Assembly (NCBI GenBank): GCA_963921935.1
Contig: OY998175.1
Span: 152,449,309 to 152,513,308, forward strand
DNA: 64,000 bases
Reading direction: 5' to 3'
DNA from: Galeruca laticollis
Lineage: Eukaryota; Arthropoda; Insecta; Coleoptera; Chrysomelidae
Below are positions 34,678-47,200 of this stretch, piece by piece (position 1 is the first letter of the stretch; each line of letters starts with the position of its first letter). The notes beneath the pieces are model-generated. The model saw only the letters and a program-made list of their open reading frames with translations. It was not told the origin of the DNA and ran no database searches. The position numbers were made by a program, and so were the translations under genes.

Positions 34678-35267
34678 TTACAGTGGCATTTCGAAATTAA
34701 TGTCTAATTTGGCGTCACGTGCCAAGCTGACTATATTGGACAGCTTCACTGCTAACCTTGCAGCTTCATCCAAATTATCTACAGGAAGTATTTTTAAACC
34801 TGACGCTGCAATTAAAACCTTGGCGTCGTCTACATTAGTACCTTGTAATCTACAGATTATCGGCATTTTTAGACTTAGTTCCTTAGCTGCGGCTATGATA
34901 CCTTCAGCTATAACATCACATCTCATGATACCTCCAAAAATGTTGACTAGAATAGCATGTACTTTGGGATCGGCTGTAATAATTTTAAAAGCTTCTTTTA
35001 CCGCTTGCGCGGTGGCGCCACCGCCGACGTCTAAGAAATTGGCAGGAGAACCTCCGTGAAGGGAAATAATGTCCATGGTTGCCATGGCAAGACCTGCACC
35101 ATTTACCATACAGCCAATGTTACCGTCTAACGCGATATAGTTCAAATCGAATTTGGCGGCAGCTACTTCTTTTTCGTCTTCTTGTGACCAATCTCGTAGG
35201 TTGAAGAGTTCTTTTTGTCGAAATTGGGCGTTGTCGTCGAAACGGAATTTAGCGTCCAAAGAGAAAT
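34678..35267 (-). CDS. SUCLA2: SUCLA2 exon 5 (last)
   Basis: The acceptor TTTCTCTGTAG precedes 35267. The codon split with exon 4 gives Tyr (T + AT). It codes FSLDAKFRFDDN through the C-terminus FEMPL, with stop TAA at 34678-34680. Confidence 0.97.
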
Positions 35268-38200
35268 CTACAGAGAAATAATAGAAAGTTATAAATCGTT
35301 TTTGTGATGTTTATGTTCTATTTTCATTATTTATAACACATCAAATGCCAACATTTTCTCTTTAAAAAAACATTAAACACAGTAGTCTTTGAAATTATAC
35401 AACCCTATGCCCGAAATGGTTTGAGAACGAGTATTTGAGGACTGCAATGTGCTTTCAAAATGTCATGTTCATGTGCATTTTAATTTTAATGCCCAATTTT
35501 ACTGGGAATATTGTAGAAATAAAGATTTCAATATATTCTTAGATGCCTTTTCAAAATGAAAAATCGATGGCCTAATTCTAATACCCCGTATCAGACAATT
35601 TCACGATTTTTAGATTGACTGGGCAATGTGAGGTTAAGGATACTTCACATATTATTACAAAATCCGGTAACTGCAAGACACAGGGAAATATTTTTAAATC
35701 AATTGTCTATAATACGCCTTATCTGATCCGCTCTAGCATGTTCGAAAAAATACCCCGAATCTGCCAGTTCAGTGTTGCTTTAGTAGATGTTTACATCATG
35801 CGGGTAAGATCGTGATTGTTTTTTGTGCAATATCTATAAAAGGTAAGTAAATTATGGTTTATATTGTAGTTACATGATCATGTAATATGCCTTAACTGAT
35901 ATTTTCTTAAAAATACTTCAATTCATAGTCATAATGCCAGTTGAAACTTTTCTTTACAATACGAGATGTTAGCATAGTTATTTTTAAATAATTTTGTTCG
36001 ATATGGGGTATTCTCAGTACTGCATTTTGGCGGTAAACTCACGTTTTTAGATGATGATAAAGAAATTTTTGGTGGTAGTGATTGACCTGGGTAGAGAATG
36101 AAATGGAAAATAAATTCAAATAAAATAGAGACTTAGTCAGGGTTGTATCGGTATATTGAATAATATTATACTTATTATCCCCCCTAAGAGAATAAATTTA
36201 TAAACAACGGCGGTTCTAGCTCCGACGGTTACGTTTCAATTTGTCTTCTTGGTTTTATAATAAACATTTTTTTACAGGAAAGTTCAACTAATACTTATCT
36301 GGCTCATTTTTTCAGATTAATTCTTCTTTACGAACAAAGAAGATTCTGTTGATGGCCTTAGAAAGTCACCCAGAAAAAACAACAACAGTTACCACTTACA
36401 CAATAAATAATGATGGTACTTTAGCAGAATGTAATGAATACAGTGATGAAGAAGTTTTGAATCTTGACTTCAATGACACAGATACTGACTCTTTCGAAAA
36501 TTACGCGAGAGATGATGGCGACTCTGCTGATCAAGACAAAGGTCAATCGAATTCGGATTCTCCCCTGATAAGGAACTGAGTAGCAACAATGAACCTGAAG
36601 AAGTTACCAAAACACGTAAACGGAAGAAGAACGCAGATAAAACCGAGTGGTTGGTTAATAAAACAAAGTACAAAAGAATGAGGGGAATAAGGTATGAAGG
36701 GTATCAAAGAAAAAGAAAGAAATTACTTATGGAATTAACAGGCCAGAAAGAAAAATGGGCGATTTTTGCAGGTCGAGCGTATGTCAAAAATGTTCAAAGC
36801 ATTTCTGTACTACATTTACAGAAGACGAAAGAAGACTCATGTTTGAAACATTTTGGGAAAAAATGGACTGGGGGGAGAAAAGGGCTTATATATATTACAT
36901 ACGAGTTACAGAAGAAGCCAGAGCAAAACCATAACCATATAGAGCCTTTTTGTTGAACCATACAATTTTTAGAAACTATGCAGTAAAGAAAATGGTTTAC
37001 AAAAGTGTTCGCCCTGGTTCAAGGGTGAATGACCCAACTGTAACGGATTTAAGGGCGCTAAAATATTGTCCATTTGAAAAGAAAATTTTTATTAAGATCA
37101 ACTTTAGCCATGAGTATCAGCCACTACCTGTGCGAATCAATCCAACGGGATTTGAAGTGACTCAATATCCAAGACTTCATTTGAACAGACTTAAAATTAA
37201 AATAGATAAATTTAATCATTTGAATGATTTGAAATCATTCATTCCTGCAGACTGCCATGCGTTTTATGATAACATTCCTACTGAATAATTGGCTATGATA
37301 TATTATCCAACCTTAAGGTATACTTTTCGTTAAATAAGTGTTTAAAAAAATAACGACTATGAGAATATTGTTAAGAATGTTTATTTTTGTTTGTTAAAGA
37401 ATGTTAATTACGTTGTGTTCAATATTCTAATATTTTTCCATTAAAGTCTTTATTTAATCAAGTTATTTTATTTAGATCGTTCAAAGTTCTTCCAAATTTA
37501 AAATACCATATCTGTATTTTTTAAGAAATTAACTCAATCAATATCCCGTATCTGCCGTAAATATTAACAAAATGTTAAAATATTGATTACTCTACATTAG
37601 ATAAGTTAGATGAACTTTAAAAAATGGAACTAAACAATAAAACATGAAAAATCCTTAAAAATTTAAGAATTAGACAGTTTTTTGCCTTTCCTATAAAACT
37701 ACTTTTTCCAGATACGGGATATTGGAATTAAGCCATCGCAATACTCTTTTTATGAATTATAATGATCAAGTTCCTATTTGAAGTAACTAACTACTTAATA
37801 TGGAAGGTTTTCATTAGACACTCTCTCAGGGATTAGAGCTTTAAACAACAGTGTATATCATAATTCATTTCCGAATAGAAAGCAATAATGGTAATTCTAA
37901 GAATAAAAATCTTAATTGTGGTTGTCAAAAATATCCACCTAGTTCTAGAATTATTAATCATATCTATAGTACAGTACCACAATTGTACAGAGTGACTCAT
38001 ATTCTCGACATAGACATTTGCGGGTCTGAGGGGAAAGGAAATCAATCATAGGTGTGCCGTTACTATTAAAAATAATCTTAAGCATTTTAGAACGAATTGG
38101 TTATTACAAAAATTATTTTCTTATTTCCAATATGTAATAAACATTTCAACATAATTCAATACTTATTTCCATAGATAAAAATTAACAATAACATTACCTT

Positions 38201-41200
38201 TATTCTAATATGAGTAGTCTATCACATCTTCAGATTCATCAGTAGTATCTTCGCCTAGATGCACAACTACAGGTTCGATGGTAATTTCAATTAAGTTATC
38301 AAGATTCTATTCCATATATTCTGCTCTTCACTACATCTGTGATATATTTTATCCACGACTTTGAGGTCCCTTTACTGATGGCACTATTAAGCAGATTTTT
38401 TACGTCGTTTAATTTAAAAATAACGTAGTTCTTAGCTACTTCATTTTTAATTTTGGCTAATACCAGTTCTATTAGGTTTAACTCACAATGGTAGGGTGGC
38501 AATTGAATGATGTTCTTGCGCCATTCATTTGCTACATATTTGATATATTTATCTTTGATTTGTCTTTATGTTTTAATAACTTGTCTTAGTAACCCAATCG
38601 GCAATCTGGGCTTTTCTCCATTTGGTGGTTGGTAACCGTTCTACACGCCAGCTGTGGTACAGAGTGTTATCCACAACAATAACAGATTCTGGTTCGATTT
38701 TTAAAAGAATATCTGACAACCATTTTTCATAATGTTCTGCATCCATTTCCTCATTTAAATCCTGCCAAATTTTTGTCACAGTATGACCTTCATTTAACCA
38801 CGTTTCATCTGTATATATTTCTATCAACTCTTTGAAACTTTGCTATTTTTTCAGATATTTTCAGCACAAATTATTTCCTCTTTTTAAATAAGGGTACTAT
38901 TCCTCTTTCTCTTTAAATATCTGCAGTTTTCATGCAAAGTACGCAACAAAACAACCTTACATATTTTTGAGAGATTTTCCTTAAATTGAAGATAGGAAGC
39001 AATTTTATTTACATTTGGTAATTCCTTTTTAATATAAAATTCATGTACTGAATGAAAATTGATCTGTGTGGATTATCTCTTCCAATTTTATTTGTTTTCT
39101 TCGTCTAGTCTCAGCCTTAGAAGTATTATATTCTGTTCATACTAGCTTTGGAAATGTTTCTCAAAGTCAAAGTGGGAAACCAGGCCGAAGAATGCGTGGC
39201 TATATAGAAGAATAGTCCTTACTGGTTTCGACCTTGGAGCACTGGGGGGAACTCCATTGTATTGAACCCCTTACCTCTGCATGCGGGGCTCTGCAGCGGT
39301 GGACCGTAATGATCCTAGCTTCTCGTGGGGCCATTTATGGACAGAGAATGTAAAACTTCCACTGGAAAAGTAGTGGAGAAAACCTCCACCTCTTCATCCA
39401 GGCACCTCACAGAGGGAAAAAAGGCCAAAGGGCACAAAGGTCGTATGCCGTTCCACCTCCCAAAACTGGGAGAACCGGGCGGCATAGACGACCCACTGAA
39501 AAACGGCCTCAGTGGAGCGGGGGTGCGAAAATACCTGCGACTCCTCAATCAGGGAATATCCCCTGAAGAGGCCAGGAAATAAGCTATTCAGCGCCCAACC
39601 ACTCCGAAGGAACTACCAACGGGGAAGACAAAGCTTAAAAGAGGCCCGGAGAATATTACTCCTCCGCAACGATCTCTAAGCAAGAAACCAAAAACAGTTG
39701 CAACGGTAAGCGAGCAAGCCACTGGTTATGCAGCAGCTGTCAAAACAGAGCAGGCTTTTAGGGTGGGAATAACGCCCAAGGATTATCCTAGGGTCATTCT
39801 GAAAGTAGAGCAGCTCTCCACACTGGAAGACACTCTGGTAGAAGAGCTGTGCCAGAGCAAAGAGAAGGGAATCCACTTCACAGGCATCCATTTCGGTTGT
39901 GGAATGATACTGGTGGAACGTGGGTCACAAGAATCGGCAGACTGGCTCATGAGGTCAGCGCCGAAATTGAACTCTTGGGAAGGACCCGAATTGGTGGCCC
40001 GAAGTGGAGACGACATCCCAAAGCCGGTCACCATAAAGGCGTTCTTTCCAAGAAGCCACGACATGAAATTGGAGAAGATCCTCCAACTTGTCGAGGTTCA
40101 GAACTCCAACCTCATTACTGGGGCTTGGAAGATCCTAAACTTTAAAAAACAGGAACAGGGAACTATCCTCACGATTGGGATCGATCACCAATCTGGGGAG
40201 GCTCTGAAGGCAGGAGGTTACGCGCTAAACTACCGTTTTGGGCGTGTCCCTGTCTCGGGGCTGGGAAAGAAAGAGAACCCCGCAGAGGATCCAAAGGACT
40301 TGGAGATACCCTCCACATCCGGAACCTCTGGAAAAGGGGAAAAACGCGAAAGCTTGACCTTGGGTCAGCCCGAGATCTCCTCCGGCTCTGCTGGGGTGAC
40401 TGGGGATGCGAGATCGCCTCTGCATCACGGGAAACTGGGCGGAGCAGCCTGGGGGTCGAGAGTCTGACTCGAGATCAAGAAACCTGCTCGAACTCCGAGG
40501 AAGATATTGCCATGGTGGTCGAGGAGGGTCAGGGAGAGACAAAGGAGGGGGATGAATAGAGGCTGAGTAACTCAGCCTCTTTCATCCATAATAATTCATC
40601 TTCACGAATGTAGCTCAGATTAACCTGCATCACGCGAAGGGATCTTCAGCCGTGATTGCAAGGTTGTTCCCTAGACTACAACTGGATATTGTACTGATCC
40701 AAGGACCATGAATCAACAAAGAAGGCCAAATCAAAGGTTTGGCATGCAAGGATTCCAAATTGATTTATGATCAAAGGCAAGTATCTCCGTGTGCCTGTGT
40801 CATCATAAGAAATAACATAAAATATATTTGTTTTTCAGAATACGTGTCACGGGACCTTGTTCCAATCATGGTTCACCTCAACATTGGGGGTATCGACCGA
40901 GACATCGTCATTGCATCTGCCTACTTCACTGGAGACGGGCCGATGACACCGCCAGAAGAAGTACAAAAGCTAGTGAGACACTGCGATAGCAGACGGCTGC
41001 CAATCATAATTGGTTGTGATGCCAACGCACACAATACCGTGTGGGGAAGTACTAATAACAACGCAAAAAGTGAGTGTTTATTAGAATATCTCTTAGCAAA
41101 TAACCTTGAGACCTTAAATGTGGGGACAACCCCCACCTTTGTCACGAGAGCAAGAGAAGACGTCCTGGACGTAACAATTGTTAATGTTGCTTCTAGGAAA

Positions 41201-44200
41201 AATGTAAAAGATTGAAGGGTGATGAGCGAGCCATCACTTTCTGACCATAGGATCATCAAATTTAGGATAGAGGGAAATACCACCTCGATTCCTACAATCC
41301 GAAATTCTAGAAATACTGATTGGTCTCTTTATAAGACCAATCTGAAGGACAATTTGGAACAAGTCGAAGTGAATGGGGTAAATCATCTGCACTACGACCT
41401 GGAACAAAGAGTCGAACAGATCAGTGAGGCAATAATGGAAGCTTTTCATTCCAGTTGCCCACTGTCAAAAGCTCGTTCAGAAAAGGACGCTCCTTGGTGG
41501 AATGAGAACCCTTCATACCAAAAATAGGGAAAAAAGATGGGACTGATCCCCGATCTTTTAGACCCATACGTCTAACATTGTTCCTACTCAAAACGATGGA
41601 GAGAGTAGTGGATAACTACATAAGAACAGAGAATCTGGAGAATATACCACTTCTTAAATGTCAGCATGCCTACAGAGCGGGTCAATCAACTGAGACGGCT
41701 CTGTATCAGCTGACAGAAGTCATCCAGAGAACTCTGAACAACAAAGAAATCGCAATGTGCGCATTCCTGGATATATCTGGGGCCTTTGACAACACAACTA
41801 ATGTGTCTGTCAAAGAAGCACTAAAAAGGCGAGGAGTAAATGAAACCATTGTAAAATGGATGTATGAGTTGTTGACGACGAGGATAGTTGAGACACAGGT
41901 GGGGAATCAAACCACCTCAGATAAAGCCACTCGAGGGACACCTCAAGGGGGAGTGATATATTCACTTCTATGGAGCCTCGTAGTAGATGAGTTGCTCTAC
42001 AGGCTAACGGAGCTTGGCTTCGAATGTATGGGCTATGCTGTTGACATAGTTCTAATAGTCAGAGGCAACTTCGAGAGCACCTTGTGTGATTTATTACAAA
42101 AGGGCATCAGAATCATTGAGCAATGGTGCTTGTCAGTGGGGATAAACATTAACCCAAACAAGACGATAGTAATTCCATTTACCTGGAAAAGAACACTTCC
42201 AGCCATGAAACCCATATCCTTGAACGGGGAAATCGTAGAATGGAAATCAGAAGTTAAATATCTAGGGATAACCCTAGACAGTAAGCTTCTGTGGAATAAG
42301 CATGTTGAAATAACTGCTAGTAAAGCAATAAGAGCTTTGATGGCATGCAGAAATCCAGCTGGTAAGAGGTGGGGCTGTAACCCAAAAATACTGCGATGGA
42401 TGTGAGACCAGCAATTACGTATGGAGCAATAGTTTGGCATACAAAAGCAAGTCAGTACAGCACGAGGAAGACCCTCGACAAAGTTCAAAGGCTTGCCTGT
42501 ATGTGCATCACTGGAGCTATGAGAATGTGTCCAACTAGAGCACTTGAGATCATTACAGATCTCACATCTCTACATCTGGTGATAGAAAGATCTGCCCAAG
42601 AGGCAATTCTTGGAATATCTAAGGAAGGTTCAGGCAATGAGAGTATTAAAAATCAGGGAGCCTGGTCCTCTCTAACAAAATACATCTCATCAGCGAATCT
42701 TTCCAGTGACGAAATGATCAAGAAAGTAAGTATCAAAAAGAATTTCACTACAATGCTAAATACGAGGAGAGACTGTAAAAGGGAATACACCACTCAAACT
42801 CTCAAAGAAAATACCATTATTTGGGCCTGGCACTAGATACTCATTATCGTTAGGTTCCTTCCCGAGCATCTTTCAGGCAGAAATACTTGCGATTGAAAGA
42901 TACGTGGAAATGAACCTAGATAGAAACTATCAGAAATGTGACATATCGATCCAGTCTGATAGTCAAGCAGCTATCAAAGCATTGAGCTCCCATGTCATTG
43001 ACTCAAAGTTGGCATGGGAGTGCCGAAGAAAACTTGATGAATCAGGCAAGAATAACAGGGTCTCTTTAGTCTGGGTTCCTGGCCACTCGGGAATCACTGG
43101 AAATGAAGAGGCCAATACACTTGCCAGGAAAGGAGCACCTTTATTGGTCCAGAGCCTTTCTGTGGTGTATGAAAATGCTCCTATAAGAAAGAGTTTCGGA
43201 AGAAGGAGGAAACCGAAAGAGAGGCACTCTGGCGGTGCCTTCCCGGGTTGGAACATTACTAAAAGTTCCTGCGGAACTTTGACAATGCTAGATCCAAAAA
43301 ATATTTGGACCACAGTAAAAATAAGCCACATCTCCTCACGGGCTTTCTTACAGGGTCTTTATTAGATTCTGTGGGGAGGAGGATGAAACTCCGGATCACC
43401 TAATTCTGGAATGCCTCGCCATTGCAAGAAATGCTTCGGACAAGAAACTTGTAAAAGTGAGGATATAATATGGTTAAAGCCGTTCCATATACTAGAGTTC
43501 ATTAGAACCCTGGAACTGGAAGGCGAGCTGTAGTAGTAGCAAGAACAGCTCTGATAGGGGGGCACAATAAACATTAGGTTTCAGTGCATTGTAACCCCAT
43601 TCAAAACTAATCTAATCTAACTACATCACTAACATTCACAATTTGTTTTCTGGCTCGAAGTCCTTCAAACACATTTCTGAACATGGTTTTGTCTTCGGAT
43701 GTTAAATTTTGACGTCTCCTTTTGATATCCAGCTCCTATTACTATTTTCACTCATATTTTTTATGTGTCACCAAATTTAACTGAAACTTAATTACTCAGA
43801 ATTCACAATAAGTAAATGTAATAGTATCTTCCACTAATATTATAATAATATAATCCAAGACCTGATTAATGGCGGTGTTGCCAATAACGTCGCTTTAATC
43901 TGTGATGCCAGGGTTGATCTCAGATATTATCTACCGTTTAGAGAAAGATATAAACTACAACCATGCAGATAATTCAAGTTGAAATTATGCAGCAATTTGT
44001 TAAATTTGATCTACTGGTTTAGCTGCAATCGATTTCTGAAGTTGGGCCATTTTTACAAACTTGGTCAAAAAGTTGTTTCTTTGTTTAGTTTTCGCCTTAC
44101 AACTCTTAAATAATGGATCCTACAGAAATATTTACTCTGAGCTTGTTTAAAGAAAATTTAATTCCGCATCGAATAGTGTTCAGTTCAACAAGTTCGGCCT

Positions 44201-47200
44201 ACACATTTAGCCACAATCGCACCTAATTCGGGTCATATTTTACCAACTTGGCTAAAAAGTTTATTCTTTGTTTATTTTTTGGCTTCCAACTCCAAAACGA
44301 CGAATACTACAAAAAGTTGTTTTACTCATAGCTTGTGTAAGTGTAACAGTTTGTGGGACAGTGGGACACCTCTGTCCTACTTCATATATTGTTATATTAT
44401 TCCTTTTATTCAGGCGATTTATTCCTTTTATTGGATCCGCACCAGGACACTCCAAAATGATGTTATGGGTTTCAAAATATAAGAAGGCATTATAATGAAT
44501 AATGTTTTATTGAAGGTAACAAAAGGTGTATACTTGAAAACGATAATGGTATTAGTTGTGTACATGAAAGATCATAATATGAAAGATGTACAAAGTAATC
44601 ATGTTGGCGACATATTTCGCCATTTGGGAAAAGACAGTCACTCTTAGCCGATCACGTAAACTAGGTCCTCATCCTTGGAATCTTGAGAATGGGGATTTAT
44701 TTCTTGTTCTCCTTCGATGACATCAATCTCCTCGTCATACTGGGTAGCATCCAATATACTAACCCCATTGTCTCCAGGGATGGAATTGAGGCATTTGAAG
44801 GTTATGCTGATGGTGGTGCATTTTATCCTTGCCTTCTTACAGGAGCATGATACTGTTCACCCTTTTTACATGTGCACAATACAGAGTTGAGAAGTTCTTG
44901 TGGGGACGGTGGATCAATCGTTGTACTACCGCTTCTGTAGGTGGTAAAGACGCCAAGGCAAAATCCTTTTTTGAAAGCGACCTCTGGAATAGGCCAAACC
45001 TCACTTAATTGAGGGACTTACTACGACAAAACAGCAGCAATGTCGGAGCTCTCTGCATTTCTTAGCAGCTGTTGTGAGGGCTGTGTAGATTGCATCGAAA
45101 TATGAGGGAGAGGCTCTAATGAACGGGAGGCACATTATACATGAGGTCATGTGATGGTCTCCATGAAACCGTTCCACTCTGGAAGGTTGATATCATTCCA
45201 CTTCCCAAGCTACCAGATCAAATATGCTGACTTTGGCAATCCTTCTCTCTCCGCATTGTCAGTTATGGTCTTCACAGCCAGGGTGGCTAAACCACTAAAC
45301 TAAACACTATCCAACGTGGAATTAAATTTTCATTAAACAAGTTTAGACTAAATATTTCCGTAGGATGCATCATTTAGGAGATTTAAGACGAAAACTAAAC
45401 AAAGAAACAACTTTTTGACCAAGTTTGTAAAAATGGCCCAACTTCAGAAATCAATTGCGGCTAAACCGGTAGATCAACTTTAACAAACTAAACACCATTC
45501 GACGCGGAGTTTAATGTTCTTTAGATACGCTAAGAATACAACTTTCTGTATTATGCGTCGATTAGAAGTTATACGTGAAAAATTTAAACATGTGCGAAAA
45601 TTCCGCGGTTTTTTGACTCTCAAAACTTAAGCAGAAGCTAGAACCCGTCGCTAACTCACCGGACTCTTATTTGGGACCCTCTAAAGATATTAAAGCACTT
45701 TCCAGCTTTGGACGAGTTTTCGGGAAGCACGGAATTTTTTTTATCTAATTTTCCTACACTATGCTGACAACGTTCCATTTTTCCTCCACATAGAAGACAT
45801 TTGAACAATTTAAAAATAGACCACTCAAATTATTGAAAATATGTTTTTGTAAATTTGTGAGTGATTAAATAGATTTTGCAATAATTCACTAATTTGTTTA
45901 TTAATTAATACTGATTATTTCTCCTATGGTCGGTATTCAAAAAATCAACAACTATTAAAATCGACTTGATTGACCTATAAAATTTCTTTACAGCGTGAGT
46001 CACTTTCTACATTTGTGATACCTTAAAGCACTTCTAGGCACTAATGAATGTAGAATAGGATATTATATTCTTTGCGACTTTCTCGAGCCTACACTCAATA
46101 TCAAACATAAACAATTAATAATAACATCACTTTATCTCCTTACTGTCTGTCCAGTTGGTGAGAGAAACGCTTGTTCTCAAATCATTAATGCATTTTAAAA
46201 GGAGTGTTATGTGAAATTGATTTGAGGAGACGAAATCATAACAAAATAATGAAACTGATATAGCAAGAAACAGGGTTAAAGGACTGTTACAAACATTCCA
46301 AAATAATATAGTAACTGTAAAAGAACTCTCTATATTTGAAAAATGGAATGGAATTTAAACATTTTAATTAGGACAGAAACAAGTAACATTGATTGTCAAT
46401 ACAACGAATCAATATTTTTGAACATTGAACCTATTTGATAATTAATTTTGTTTGTTTATGTAAATCAACTTTATATGAAGATTATACAGAATACATCAAA
46501 GTAGCACTATTATCCTACAATAAATAGAAGTATTATCTGTTTTCTTGATTTTTAATGACCCAACATTTACACTTTCTCTATTATGACATAGATCAGCCAA
46601 AAATATTTATTGAAATCTTGATAGGATCTTATTTTACTGTGTAGACTGATAAGTGTAAGTGATAAAAGTACAAAGAAATCAGAATTTTAAATTTTGCTTT
46701 ATGATAATCATAAAAATGGTATACAACATTTTTAAATGGAGAGCAAAGGAAGTATAAATAAGTGGCAGGACAGATGCACATTATTTAGAGGACAACTATA
46801 AGAAATTCAACTGAAAGTTAGAAGCTGAAAATACCTGCAATCTTTTAATAGATGTGAACAACTCTTGCATTATACTGCCTAAGAATAGAAGAAACATTAT
46901 TTGAATAACTTTTTTACTTTAAATTCTGAAATAGAAAATATTTTGATAAACCATGAGGATGTAGCAAAAAAATGCTATTATCTCACCAAAAAGTCATGAT
47001 AAGTAATATGAAATTTATTTTGTTACATCTGTAAGAATTGTGTGAAAATTGGCTTTAGTTTTTGATTATTGTCACTGGTTTTCTATTACAATAAATAAAC
47101 TATTGTCATAAAACTTATGGTAGTGCAACAACTAATTGCCATTAAAATAAGCACTTACATTTTTCTCCAGCATCTTCTGCATAGGGATTAATTTCGATAA

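Larger units (their letters stand above)
39178..43615 (+). mobile_element. LOA/R1-group LINE in SUCLA2 intron 4
   Basis: The leader contains GCATGCGGGGCTCTGC near 39280 and a CTCGTGGG box, like the LINE at 14740. ORF1 and ORF2 follow. A zinc motif FCGEEDETPDHLI lies near 43366, and the tail ends in an AACTAATCTAATCTAAC-type repeat at 43600-43615. It inserted in the transposase gene of the DD82E element. I see no clear target duplication; about 15 bp of target may be missing. Confidence 0.87.
38209..43755 (-). mobile_element. DD82E element copy split by a LINE
   Basis: Minus-strand remnants of the same transposase family as 9292-10667. The N-terminus is at 43620-43755 (ENSNRSW, then RRRQNLTSEDKTMFRNVFEG LRARKQIVNVSDV in pieces). 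The rest is at 38209-39177. The LINE at 39178-43615 sits between them. I did not find convincing terminal repeats. Confidence 0.8.

Noticed and set aside
34700..35059. 119-codon plus-strand frame opposite SUCLA2 exon 5
   Set aside because: It is the antisense shadow of a conserved exon whose minus-strand translation is unmistakable.
44268..44495. 75-codon frames in the foldback left arm
   Set aside because: They cross from the inverted arm into the centre and show no domain.
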